Assembly (NCBI RefSeq): GCF_932526225.1
Contig: NC_064045.1
Location: 5,655,498 to 5,719,497 of the forward strand
From: Nematostella vectensis
Taxonomy: Eukaryota; Cnidaria; Anthozoa; Actiniaria; Edwardsiidae
Direction of reading: 5' to 3'
Length of the DNA: 64,000 nucleotides
The position numbers were made by a program, and so were the translations under genes. Position 1 is the stretch's first letter. Every line of letters begins with the position of its first letter. Under the pieces are notes generated by a model. That model worked only from the letters and a program-made list of their open reading frames with translations. It did no database searches and was not told where the DNA came from. Of this stretch, positions 32,932-45,100 are shown piece after piece.

Positions 32932-34068
32932 ATGACCAAACACCGGACAATGAGCCAGGGAGATGTCCAAGCGCTTATCCATCGATGTCTGGTGTATGGC
33001 ATGGTAACTTTGCTTGTTGTTTTAGTGGGTGCTTTGTATTTGTGGCCAAAAAGTCAAAGAAATCTTCCGACAAATTCACAAAGCACTGATTTTTATCATG
33101 TCTCTGGACTTGCTAGCAAGTTTAACAATACCTACCCTTTAAGTAAACCCAAAAAAACTCCGCTAGGAATGAAGTATCGGATTGGAATCATCGCTGATTT
33201 AGACGAAAATTCGAAGTCTTCGACCATGAAAAATACATGGACTAGTCATTTTAAACGAGGCTATCTAACTGTTCATCCAGATAGAACGATAAGCATTGAA
33301 TGGGACGAGAAAATAGTTGTGTTGTCTTCAACGCTGTCGCAGAAAGGTCGTGGAATGGAGCTATCAGAACTTATAGCTTTCAACGGGAAGCTATACGCCA
33401 TTGACGATCGTACCGGCGTCATATTCCAAATAATGGATGAACATGTTGTTCCTTGGGTGATTCTTCCAGATGGTGATGGTACCGAGAAGAAAGGGTTTAA
33501 AGGAGAGTGGATGGCTGTAAAGAGTAAGACCTTGTATGCTGGGGGGCTTGGCAAGGAGTGGACCACTACAGAAGGAGTGTTCCAAAACCATAACCCTCAA
33601 TGGGTCAAAAGTATTGGCCCTTTTGGGGACATAGTCCATCACAATTGGGTTCCAAGGTATGATGGCATGCGTGCTGCTATGGGTATTGCACCACCTGGGT
33701 ATATAATCCATGAGGCTGGCATATGGAGTGATGTCCACCAATTATGGTTCTTTCTCCCGCGACGTGCAAGCCATGAAATGTACAATGAAAAAGATGACGA
33801 ACACCGTGCCACAAACGCCCTTATCAGCTGTGATGAGCACTTTAAATCTATTCACGTACGGACCATTGGGAAGCTTAACCCAACTCATGGCTTTTCATCC
33901 TTGAAGTTTGTCCCTGGTACTAATGATGAGCTTATTGTTGCACTAAAAACTGAGGAAGATAAGGGCGTGATTAGGTCATACATTATGGCTTTTAACCTTG
34001 ACGGCAAAGTTGTCATGGAAGAAACTATAATTGGGAACAATAAGTTTGAAGGTATTGAGTTTATATGA
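32932..34068 (+). CDS. CANT1: Soluble calcium-activated nucleotidase (apyrase)
   Basis: A Ca2+-dependent nucleoside diphosphatase of the ER/Golgi, releasing UMP or GMP from UDP or GDP generated by glycosylation and needed for proteoglycan synthesis. The single coding exon encodes 378 aa. After a short N-terminus, residues about 20-38 (LVYGMVTLLVVLVGALYLW) form a type II signal anchor. The luminal apyrase domain follows, with family landmarks YRIGIIADLDENS, KGRGMELSEL, IDDRTGVIFQI, PWVILPDGDGTEKKGFKGEW, GGLGKEWTTT, WFFLPRRAS, PTHGFSSLKFVP and the C-terminal FEGIEFI. The five-bladed propeller region is complete, and length fits the family. ATG 32932 is the first Met of the open frame. No intron interrupts the coding region, unlike most neighbours, so a retrocopy origin in the lineage is possible. 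The nearest AATAAA-type signal is at about 34677. Confidence 0.95.
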   Translation: MTKHRTMSQGDVQALIHRCLVYGMVTLLVVLVGALYLWPKSQRNLPTNSQSTDFYHVSGLASKFNNTYPLSKPKKTPLGMKYRIGIIADLDENSKSSTMKNTWTSHFKRGYLTVHPDRTISIEWDEKIVVLSSTLSQKGRGMELSELIAFNGKLYAIDDRTGVIFQIMDEHVVPWVILPDGDGTEKKGFKGEWMAVKSKTLYAGGLGKEWTTTEGVFQNHNPQWVKSIGPFGDIVHHNWVPRYDGMRAAMGIAPPGYIIHEAGIWSDVHQLWFFLPRRASHEMYNEKDDEHRATNALISCDEHFKSIHVRTIGKLNPTHGFSSLKFVPGTNDELIVALKTEEDKGVIRSYIMAFNLDGKVVMEETIIGNNKFEGIEFI

Positions 34069-36162
34069 GTGTGTAAGCAACCTAATCTTTTAGTACTATA
34101 AGTAGGAATTATGAATACATTGTAAATGATTTTAATTTCTATAATTTTGGGTGTTTTAAATCAGATTTTTTTAAAAACAGTACTACTTTTGACTGCAATC
34201 TGGGTGAGGCTTTTTTCAGTCCTTATTTATTATACTCAGTCATTATGTCCTATACTCAGAAATTTTTTTTCCACCATTTGCATGATTTTTTGTGCAACTA
34301 TTTATTTTCATTATCCTTGCAAGTCTAACATGTATTAAATCACAATGTTTTTATGGCTTCCATAAAGTATAATATGCTCTAGAAGGAACATGGACATTGA
34401 CATAGTGTTGCTTTAACAACATAACCTCAATTTAATCTATGATAGACTTACAGCAATGGAACCACTGTAGTTAAACTGATAACCTCTGGATAGCAATTTA
34501 GACCTAAATCTTTCCTGAAGTATTGTAAAATCTATATAGTGACCTACCAAGAACCACTTGATCAGTTATAAGCCGTCTGTGGGCCATTATCCACCCCCCA
34601 TTTTGAACTCCTGGATCCGCTCCTGTATTGGGTAGATATTCAGTATCCTGGCATAATTTGTAATTAATTATTACCTAAATAAATATTTGTAAAGTAATCT
34701 CAAGATAATAAATGTCAGTGTAAAATTCCTGTGCCATAGAAATATGTGTAAAAAAATGTAATGTGATCTGATTAAAAATAAAACTTAGAAGGATGCAATA
34801 TTCTGTCTTGTCTCTTTTGTGTTAGGTGCATTGGGTCAGGGGGCCTTAGTCAGGCATTTCTTATTTATATCATGATATTAGCATTCTGAAAATGTGGCTC
34901 TTTTATTTTGCAAAAGAATTGAACAGACCCTCACTGGACTCCCCATAAGATTCTTTTTTTTACTTTAGAAGCATGTACTACCTAACACATCCCTGCTTTG
35001 AAGACTTTTATTCAAGTAGAATGGTAGTCTCCTACACAGTTGTATTGAACTCCATGCTGCAAGACAGGAAGCAGACGCACCCTCCCACACCAACCGTTTT
35101 GTTGGCTTTTAAGATGAGTATTATAAAAAAAAATTCAAACAATTTTTTTGGAGACTCAATGCAAGGTGAGTGCAACTTGAAAATTTAGACTCTTCACAGG
35201 TGAGTGGAAATGCGACTTCTATGGACTTAACAGTATCCACCTATTTCAATAAACGTCAGGGCAAATGGCAATTGGCAAATATCAGTTCTAAGACAATTCA
35301 CTTATTGTTATAATTATTTGTTAAAATTAAGATGATAAGTAACATTAATGCAGAAGTTATCCAAATTTTCCCATTCAGTAGAAATTTGACAAGTTCCAAT
35401 ATTTCTTGATAGCAGAACTGCCATTTGACACCTGGCATTTGCTATTTCCACCAACAACATATTTTGAAATAGGTGTATATTTGGACTTCTAATTGGGAGC
35501 CTTAAAAACGTGCACCCTTCCCCACCAACCCAAATCAATCCTACAGGCTTTTTAGAACTCCGAAATTACCAATGCCCTAAAAAGATACAACAAGAGGCTG
35601 TAGTCAAACACTTTTTCGGAGAGCATCAATCCACAAAGTATTTTTTTTTCAATTATTGTTCACCAGAGTAAGCTGGTTGTTTAAAACAAAAGATGGCAAA
35701 CCCCACCAAAAACCCTAAAAATAAGTCAATAACCGTAAACCATGCAGTCTAGAAAAAACGCAATACTGCGGAATAAAATACAAAAAAAAAACGAAAAACT
35801 GCGTCAGACTTAAGGAAAACCAAAAAAAAACTCTCGGTCGTGTACCTTAGGCAGGGCCGTAGTAGGGGTTGGGGAACTGGGGACACGTGCCCCACAAGTA
35901 TTTAAAATGTATAAGGAAATGACCAGTTGGGGCGTGACTGTGCCCCCCCAATGTTTTCTTAATGTTTCTGTATTGTGCCCCCCCCCATCAAGCACGAGAA
36001 TACCTTAAGCAATACTTAAAATTTCATTTTAAATTCATCAAAGCTTCTTTTTAAAGTGTTTTGGAGTTTAAAACCCACGAAACTTGCCCCTGCTCTAAAT
36101 CGTCCCGAGTTTGTAGGTAAACTCGCGCTGCATTGTGGGATTTCCTTTTTCATTAACTCAAG
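34069..36162. other. Intergenic region, CANT1 to LUC7L3
   Basis: The left part is presumably CANT1 3' UTR. A possible foldback element occupies about 35234-35480: CACCTATTTCAATAAACG at the left, TTTTGAAATAGGTGTA at the right, and an internal GGCAAATGGCAATTGGCAAA matched inverted by CATTTGCTATTTCC. A dispersed repeat lies at 35724-35823. The LUC7L3 promoter is at the right end, where CATTGTGGGA occurs about 30 bases before the start codon. No other gene is seen. Confidence 0.4.
35724..35823. repeat. Dispersed repeat, copy 2 (AGTCAATAACCGTAAACC family)
   Basis: AAGTCAATAACCGTAAACC, CTGCGGAATAAAATACAAAA and GTCAGACTTAAGGAAAACC follow the same order as in 8530-8645. Same orientation, non-coding. 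Confidence 0.6.
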
Positions 36163-39100
36163 ATGGCGGTGCTTTCGGCGGCAGCTTTGCTTGACGAGCT
36201 TATGGGCTCCGATAGAGACCTTGCACCCGATCAAAAAGGCAAAAGAGCACACTGGTCGGATTCTGAGGTATTTCTTATTAGTTTTTAATAAAAATATGCG
36301 CTTATTCTGAAGATTTCGATGAGATTTTGCAAATCGTTGCTCGAAAAAAGCACATGCTCGTTTATTATATACTTGTTCGTATTATTTCGTGTCTTATTCA
36401 GGTCTGTAAGCATTTTCTCTGTGGATTCTGCCCGTCTGAGCTATTTGTGAATACCAGGTCTGATCTAGGTGAGTAGATATCGAACTGTTACCAGTTGTTG
36501 TTTAGTTTTCTGCCTCAGATTCTGAGTTATCGTCTAGGGAAAACAGCAGCATTTTAATTGTATTTACTTGCCTTACTAAATTATTTATTTATGTAAACTC
36601 TTGAAAATATATTTATTTTAAAGGCCCCTGTGAAAAGTTACACGATGAAAAGATGAAAACTGCGTAAGTTTATGACCATACTTTAATAACATTAAACTTA
36701 TTAATTATACTTAAGTAAGTCTATGCAGCTTCTATGCCGAGGTCAATTTTACATATTTGACTGTAGCAGCGTTTCCGCTGAGCGGTTTATGATGCCACTT
36801 TTAATATGCCGCTCGCCTTGAAGCCTGGCAAAGCCCAAGAGTGAATTTTACATGATATTTTGCGAATCGGTCTGGAACACACACAAAGTCTAATCTGTGA
36901 AGTATTTGTTGTTTACCACCACAGCTAGATTTATCTTATATAACAAGCGATCTAATAACAGCTTAGACATTTGCTTAAACCAATCCAATAATAACATACA
37001 ATTACGAACAGTTAAAGTCGCGATTTTTTCCATTTGAAAAGATAAGTCTTAGTGTTTTGCCAGGTGTCTGGGACAGATTATCACAAGAATGATTGACAAC
37101 AGAGGGCTGTCACAAGACGCCTGGGGACGTGGCCTAAAAATCAAAACTTGTAGGCCATAAAACAAAGGAGTCTCCCTAATTCCTGAAAAGCCCAAGCAAG
37201 AAAACCTATTTATGATTCACATCCACAAAATTAGCAATTTTTTACTCATTTTTAGCGAGATAACTTTTCGATGTAAAGAAAATAAATAGCATATAAGAAA
37301 AATAGATGCCTATCCAAAACCACTTGAGTAGGTTTGTTTTAATTGCACGCCATCATATTTTGCCGGTGCAACTACCTTTAGTAGTTAAGAAGTCAAACAA
37401 CCCTTTCTATGAAAATTTTTCTTGCTTGGGCTTTTCAGGAATTAGGGAGACTCCATTGTTTAAAGGCCTACCTGTAGGCAGGCATAAATAGAGCCATTCA
37501 CTTTTGTTTGTAACTCGACAGTTAAAAATATTTTTCCCCTCTTGCTTTGCTTCCTAGGTATGAGCAGAGTAGTAGATGTGGTCGTATGGGCTATGAAGAA
37601 GAATTTCTAAGATACTTACAAAACATCATGAGTGATGTGGAGCGCAGAATTCGTAGAGGTCACCAAAGACTAGTCCCAAAAGACAAGGTGCGGAAATTTC
37701 TCAGGGGCGGATCTAGCTTTTCGTTAAAAGGGGGTTTTGGCTTAGTGACAAAGGAGGGATGGGGTATTTTTTTGTTAATTATGACTTTCTGGCAGCCAAA
37801 AGCAGGCCCATACCCAGGATTTTTCTTGGGGGGGGGGGGGGGTGCTAAATCCAAAAAAGTGGACCTTATTTTTTGAGGGGGAGGGGGGGAGTTTTCTGAT
37901 AAAAATCTGACCACCCCCGAAAGAAAAAAAAGGGATGTTTTATACCTTTGCAGTTTATTGTTGGATTTGGCTACAAAAAAGTCTGACTCATGAATGGTTG
38001 ACATACCAGAGTGACCTAGCTTATGCTTTATAAGTTTGGCTACAAATAGCATGTCTATTGAGAACCGAAAGTGGACTTTCGGCCTTTGGGGGGTGCGTTC
38101 GCACCCTCTGCACCCCCCTAGGTATGGGTTAAAAAAGGAGGTTAAACCCCCTAAACCCTCCTTTAGATCCACTTTTGTTGCTACATAGGCCTTGACAACA
38201 CAGCATGAACATATTTTTAATTGATTCAACGCTGGCTGTGAAAATCAGAAATCTGGGTCACAGTGGTTTAATTTTTGATTGTGTGAGCTTGTGCATTCTA
38301 AAAGTTTCCACCAAATGGGTATAAATTGGCTACATTCAGATGTATTTGAAAATAAAAACTCCAATTTTTTATAGGATGGTGCTCAGAATAAACCCGATAA
38401 TGAGAAGGAGAAGATGCTAACTGAGAAAATAAACTCCCTGATAGACCAGGTATGTGTTCATGTCTAATGCCTGTGTTGTCTTGCTAGCAATACTCTACCA
38501 TATTGACCTCTTGTTCATCTCTTGTAGGTTGAACAGCTTGGCTGTGAGGGTAAAGTGGAGGAAGCCCAAGGCGTGATGAAACTCATTGAGCAACTGAAGG
38601 AAGAGCGCGAGCAACTCAGTGGGGTAGGGTCCGTTTCTAGCAAAGGCATAGAGGATAATAATTACACGGTGGCTCGAAACTATGAAGTTTATTTTCGGGT
38701 GGTGTAAATTATATTCTATGAGTGAGCTTAGCGGACACAATATTGTTTTTACCACAAGAAAATTAAATTCATATCTTCAAGCCATAATGTAATATCCTCT
38801 ATATATCAAGTCTGTTTCATCCCCTACATTTCAATAATGAATCTAAAATCGAAATGGGTGGGAAAGCTGTTTTGATTTGAGGAGCGCATAAGTCTTGGAC
38901 ATTTCGGTTCATAACTTTTTCATATCTTCACCAGTGAAAAAATGGAAAATATGAGTGTGTTTCTGGTAAAACACTACTATACATATAATAAAAAAAAAAT
39001 CATATCTTGTGACAGAAGCACTGCCAAACTTGGGAGAGATGTCATCTAGATGAAAGGGGGTGCAGTATAACTGGGGTGCATTAGATATGGCCTGGGCTGC

Positions 39101-42100
39101 TGATTAGCACATCCTTTTCTCAGTGTTTCCATACCCCAGTGTTTCCATCCCAGTGTTTCCATACCAGTGTTCCCACCTCAGTGTTTCCATACCAGTGTTT
39201 TTGTCTCAGTGTTTCCATACCAGTGTTTTTGTCTCAGTGTTTCCATACCAGTGTTTCCATATCAGTGTTTTCGTCCCAGTGTTTCCATACCAGTGTTTCC
39301 ATATCAGTGTTTTCGTCCCAGTGTTTCCATACCAGTGTCTTTGTCCCAGTGTTTCCATACCAGTGTTTCCATATCAGTGTTTTCGTCCCAGTGTTTCCAT
39401 ACCAGTGTTTCCATATCAGTGTTTTCGTCCCAGTGTTTCCATACCAGTGTTTTCGTCCCAGTGTTTCCATACCAGTGTTTCCATACCAGTGTTTTCGTCC
39501 CAGTGTTTCCATACCAGTGTTTTCGTCCCAGTGTTTCCATACCAGTGTTTTCGTCCCAGTGTTTCCATACCAGTGTTTCCATACCAGTGTTTTCGTCCCA
39601 GTGTTTCCATACCAGTGTTTCCATCTCAGTGTTTTCGTCCCAGTGTTTCCATCTCAGTGTTTTCGTCCCAGTGTTTCCATCTCAGTGTTTTTGTCCCAGT
39701 GTTTCCATCCCAGTGTTTTTGTCCCAGTGTTTCCATCCCAGTGTTTTGTCCCAGTGTTTCCATCCCAGTGTTTTTGTCCCAGTGTTTCCATCCCAGTGTT
39801 TTTGTCCCAGTGTTTCCATACCAGTGTTTCCATACCAGTGTTTCCATATCAGTGTTTTTGTCCCAGTGTTTCCATACCAGTGTTTTCGTCCCAGTGTTTC
39901 CATACCAGTGTTTTTGTCCCAGTGTTTCCATACCAGTGTTTTCGTCCCAGTGTTTCCATACCAGTGTTTTCGTCCCAGTGTTTCCATACCAGTGTTTTCG
40001 TTCCAGTGTTTCCATACCAGTGTTTTCGTCCCAGTGTTTCCATACCAGTGTTTCCATCTCAGTGTTTCCATCTCAGTGTTTCCATATCAGTGTTTTTGTC
40101 TCAGTGTTTCCATACCAGTGTTTCCATCCCAGTGTTTCCATCTCAGTGTTCCCACCTCAGTGTTTCCATACCAGTGTTTCCATACCAGTGTTTCCATATC
40201 AGTGTTTTTGTCCCAGTGTTTCCATACCAGTGTTTCCATCCCAGTGTTTCCATCTCAGTGTTCCCACCTCAGTGTTTCCATACCAGTGTTTTTGTCTCAG
40301 TGTTTCCATACCAGTGTTTTTGTCTCAGTGTTTCCATACCAGTGTTTCCATATCAGTGTTTTCGTCCCAGTGTTTCCATACCAGTGTTTCCATATCAGTG
40401 TTTTCGTCCCAGTGTTTCCATACCAGTGTTTTCCTCCCAGTGTTTCCATACCAGTGTTTTCGTCCCAGTGTTTCCATATCAGTGTTTTTGTCCCAGTGTT
40501 TCCATACCAGTGTTTCCATCTCAGTGTTTCCATCTCAGTGTTTCCATACCAGTGTTTTTGTCTCAGTGTTTCCATACCAGTGTTTTTGTCTCAGTGTTTC
40601 CATACCAGTGTTTCCATATCAGTGTTTTCGTCCCAGTGTTTCCATACCAGTGTTTCCATACCAGTGTTTTTGTCTCAGTGTTTCCATACCAGTGTTTTTG
40701 TCTCAGTGTTTCCATACCAGTGTTTCCATATCAGTGTTTTCGTCCCAGTGTTTCCATACCAGTGTTTCCATATCAGTGTTTTCGTCCCAGTGTTTCCATA
40801 CCAGTGTTTCCATATCAGTGTTTTCGTCCCAGTGTTTCCATACCAGTGTTTTTGTCCCAGTGTTTCCATACCAGTGTTTCCATATCAGTGTTTTCGTCCC
40901 AGTGTTTCCATACCAGTGTTTTCGTACCAGTGTTTCCATACCAGTGTTTTCGTCCCAGTGTTTCCATACCAGTGTTTCCATACCAGTGTTTTCGTCCCAT
41001 TGTTTCCATACCAGTGTTTCCATCTCAGTGTTTTCGTCCCAGTGTTTCCATCTCAGTGTTTTCGTCCCAGTGTTTCCATCTCAGTGTTTTTGTCCCAGTG
41101 TTTCCATACCAGTGTTTTTGTCCCAGTGTTTCCATCCCAGTGTTTTTGTCCCAGTGTTTCCATCCCAGTGTTTTTGTCCCAGTGTTTCCATCCCAGTGTT
41201 TTTGTCCCAGTGTTTCCATCCCAGTGTTTTTGTCCCAGTGTTTCCATACCAGTGTTTCCATACCAGTGTTTCCATATCAGTGTTTTTGTCCCAGTGTTTC
41301 CATACCAGTGTTTTCGTCCCAGTGTTTCCATACCAGTGTTTTTGTCCCAGTGTTTCCATACCAGTGTTTTCGTCCCAGTGTTTCCATACCAGTGTTTTCG
41401 TCCCAGTGTTTCCATACCAGTGTTTTCGTCCCAGTGTTTCCATACCAGTGTTTTCGTCCCAGTGTTTCCATACCAGTGTTTTCGTCCCAGTGTTTCCATA
41501 CCAGTGTTTTCGTCCCAGTGTTTCCATACCAGTGTTTTTGTCCCATTGTTTCCATACCAGTGTTTTCGTCCCAGTGTTTCCATACCAGTGTTTTCGTCCC
41601 AGTGTTTCCATACCAGTGTTTTCGTCCCAGTGTTTCCATACCAGTGTTTTCGTCCCAGTGTTTCCATACCAGTGTTTTTGTCCCAGTGTTTCCATACCAG
41701 TGTTTTCGTCCCAGTGTTTCCATACCAGTGTTTTCGTCCCAGTGTTTCCATACCAGTGTTTTTGTCCCAGTGTTTCCATACCAGTGTTTTCGTCCCAGTG
41801 TTTCCATACCAGTGTTTTTGTCCCAGTGTTTCCATACCAGTGTTTTTGTCCCAGTGTTTCCATATCAGTGTTTTTGTCCCAGTGTTTCCATACCAGTGTT
41901 TTCGTCCCAGTGTTTCCATACCAGTGTTTTCGTCCCAGTGTTTCCATACCAGTGTTTTCGTCCCAGTGTTTCCATACCAGTGTTTTCGTCCCAGTGTTTC
42001 CATACCAGTGTTTTTGTCCCATTGTTTCCATACCAGTGTTTTCGTCCCAGTGTTTCCATACCAGTGTTTTCGTCCCAGTGTTTCCATACCAGTGTTTTCG

Positions 42101-45100
42101 TCCCAGTGTTTCCATACCAGTGTTTTCGTCCCAGTGTTTCCATACCAGTGTTTTTGTCCCAGTGTTTCCATACCAGTGTTTTCGTCCCAGTGTTTCCATA
42201 CCAGTGTTTTCGTCCCAGTGTTTCCATACCAGTGTTTTTGTCCCAGTGTTTCCATACCAGTGTTTTCGTCCCAGTGTTTCCATACCAGTGTTTTTGTCCC
42301 AGTGTTTCCATACCAGTGTTTTTGTCCCAGTGTTTCCATATCAGTGTTTTTGTCCCAGTGTTTCCATCTCAATTTTTCCGCTCCAGTGTTTCTGCCAAGT
42401 ATCAACTTGATCCATGAAATTCCCGAAGATTCAAACCTATAAAAATAATAAGATTACCAAGAACAAAAGTATGCTGGACAGAATATTTTTGGCATGACAT
42501 TTTATCATTTGACAATAATACAACTTTTGTCAAACCGAATGTTTTATTTTATATATTCATTCTATTATTTTCTTATTGCTCTTTGGTCTTATACTTTCTA
42601 AATATTGCATGTTTTATATAAATTGTTCTTTAGAAATGATGACACTGTAAGTACAAAGAAAAAACAACTGTTAATTAATCCCAATTTGATGTCTTTCTTT
42701 CAAAAAAAAAAGATTTACCAGTCTACAGAAAAAAGAGATCATCTTTACAAGATACTTCTTGCCACTGCCTTTTTTGATTGACAATGAGTTAAAAATGGCA
42801 AAAAATAAATCTGATTGAGCCTTTATTCACAGACCCCCCGTGATATGACCAGCATGATGACGTCACAGGAGAAGCAAATGGAAGTGTGTGAGGTTTGTGG
42901 GGCATTCCTGATTGTAGGCGATGCCCAAACAAGGGTTGATGACCACCTGATGGGCAAGCAGCACATGGGCTATGCCAAGATCAAGAACACCCTGGAGGAA
43001 ATGAAGGTAGGTACAGTACAGACCATGGTAAGGTGAAGCCTGGGGGGAGGGTCTCCAAATAAAAACAGACGGGGATGATCATCGGCAAGGGATGGCACTT
43101 TAGGTGTGGTCAACAGCAATTCTTACCTCAAAGAGAGAGCAAATTTGGTGTGGTCGAAGGAATTTCTAACCCTAAGAGAACGGAAAAACCGTTAAACTTC
43201 TTCCAAAGAATAGTAGTAGGTCGAATTTCATAACCTAAGAGATAGCAGAATCGCAAAAATCCTTAAACATCCCCTAAAGGATAGCTGTTGGTCGAATTTT
43301 ATACCCTAAGGCATAGCAGAATCAGAACAATCCTTGAATAATCCTAAGGGATTGCAGTTGGCTGAAATTTCATACCCTAAAAGATAGGACCATCACCCCT
43401 GCCTACTTTTTTTGAGAGGCCCCCCGCCCCTTCCCCCCCACGAATGTGGAATAACTGACTTACTGAAATTTTGGATTTAGATAACCCAAAATATAAATAC
43501 CTATAGAGCCAAAAAATTTAAAAGGTTCTTATTAAAAAATGAAACAAATTATGGGCTTTTAAATATAAATTTGCTAAACATTTTGATCTTCCATAAATAT
43601 AAGATTACAGATATATAGCACACATACACTAGGATATCTCTATAGCAAAGTGGCTAGGTATTCAGTCACACTTCAGTATTATGAATCCTACTGTTGATTA
43701 GGCAACTTGGAAAAAGGTAAGAACCTAAGAAGAACCTATTTTACCTTTGTTGTAAGGGAGTGTTCATTAAATACACAGAGGGGGGGGGGGGCTCCGAAAG
43801 AAAAAGGTCCTCTAAGAGAAAGAGAAAGAAAATGTTTGGGGTTCTTTAAGGAAAGGGGGGGACCAAAAAAATGTTTACAATGAAAGGGGGGCTCTGAAAT
43901 TTTAAGGTATCTTGAGTAAAAATATTTCCTCCCCCCCCCCCCCCTCGGTGTAATTAATGAACACTCCCTAAGTACCCCAAAACATACTTTGAAAAACCCG
44001 TTTTGCCAGAAATCCAAAAATCAGACCAGACTTCCAAAAATCGAGGTTCTTTTTTACTGTATTTTTCTGAGTCGACTGTTTTGTTTAGAAACGGCCCTGG
44101 AAAAACAAACTGTCGCCTGATGCCAAGAAAGAAGAACCAGAGCCGGAACCCGAAGAGCCAAAACCGCGAGACCGTGATAGACGTGATCGAGACAGAGACA
44201 GAGACAGAGACCGTCGCGACAGGGACAGAGATAAGGAGAGAGATCGCCGTGAAAGGGACCGCAGGGATAGGGACAGGCGCCGCAGCGACCGGGACTCTGA
44301 CAGGGACCGGCGACGAGACAGGGACCGGGGTCGCAGTAGCCGTGATGCCAGTCCAGACAGGGAAGAGCGGAAGGGCGATAAAGATAAGTCACGGAGATCC
44401 CGAAGCAGGTGAGTAAGTGGGTTCCTGACCTGAAACTTACCCCTTTTTTCCACAGGGAAAAGGTAAACACTTGCACTAGATATTAATTATGCAGCACAAT
44501 TATAAGTATTGTGTTAGTTAGCCCTGAGATATAACTTTTTAAACCAAGAATGTTGGGCTATCATCTGCTATTACGCCGACACTGTTCTTCAGACATTTGT
44601 TAATTCGAAGATCAAAGATAATCTCCACACTCCGTGACGCCTGAAGATTCAAGTTTGATAACAAGGTACACTACCGGCACTTCTGGAAAATTCACTTTCT
44701 TTGATCTGTTTTACTTCAAAGTTTTTTTTTTTTTTTTTTTTTTTTACCAAAACATTATCTTGAAGGTGGTGTCTTCCTAGTGTTTATCAGCGTTCTCATC
44801 TGCAGTGAAGCCTTAACTATAACCCCATAAAGGTACCAGCGACTGTGTATTTGTTTGCGATTTCTGTGTTTCTTATACTCATGCTTTCATCACTGAGACA
44901 CTCTCTAATGTATAAAAACCGCAACTAGCCACTGCTGGAAAATAAGGTACTTTATTTTTAAGCTAAGTTTTAAACTATATCAATAAGAATAAAGCTGTTG
45001 TCTTCTGAGTGGCCCAAATTTAAAGGTATGCGAGAATTGTATTGTTGAGTAGATAGCACCTATCTTCTGTATAGGAAAAGACGAAAAAGTTCCAAGATGT

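Noticed and set aside
39123-42390. Alternating monomers considered as repeat-spacer structure
   Set aside because: Both alternating parts are themselves repeated hundreds of times, so there are no spacers.
39123-42442. Three overlapping forward open frames of about 1,090 codons and a reverse one of 450 codons
   Set aside because: They are a by-product of 14-bp monomers without stop codons, lie in the LUC7L3 intron between in-frame conserved exons, and have no start context or domain.
43736-44017. Minus-strand 93-codon frame in LUC7L3 intron 7
   Set aside because: It consists of a foldback repeat with G and C runs; no domain.
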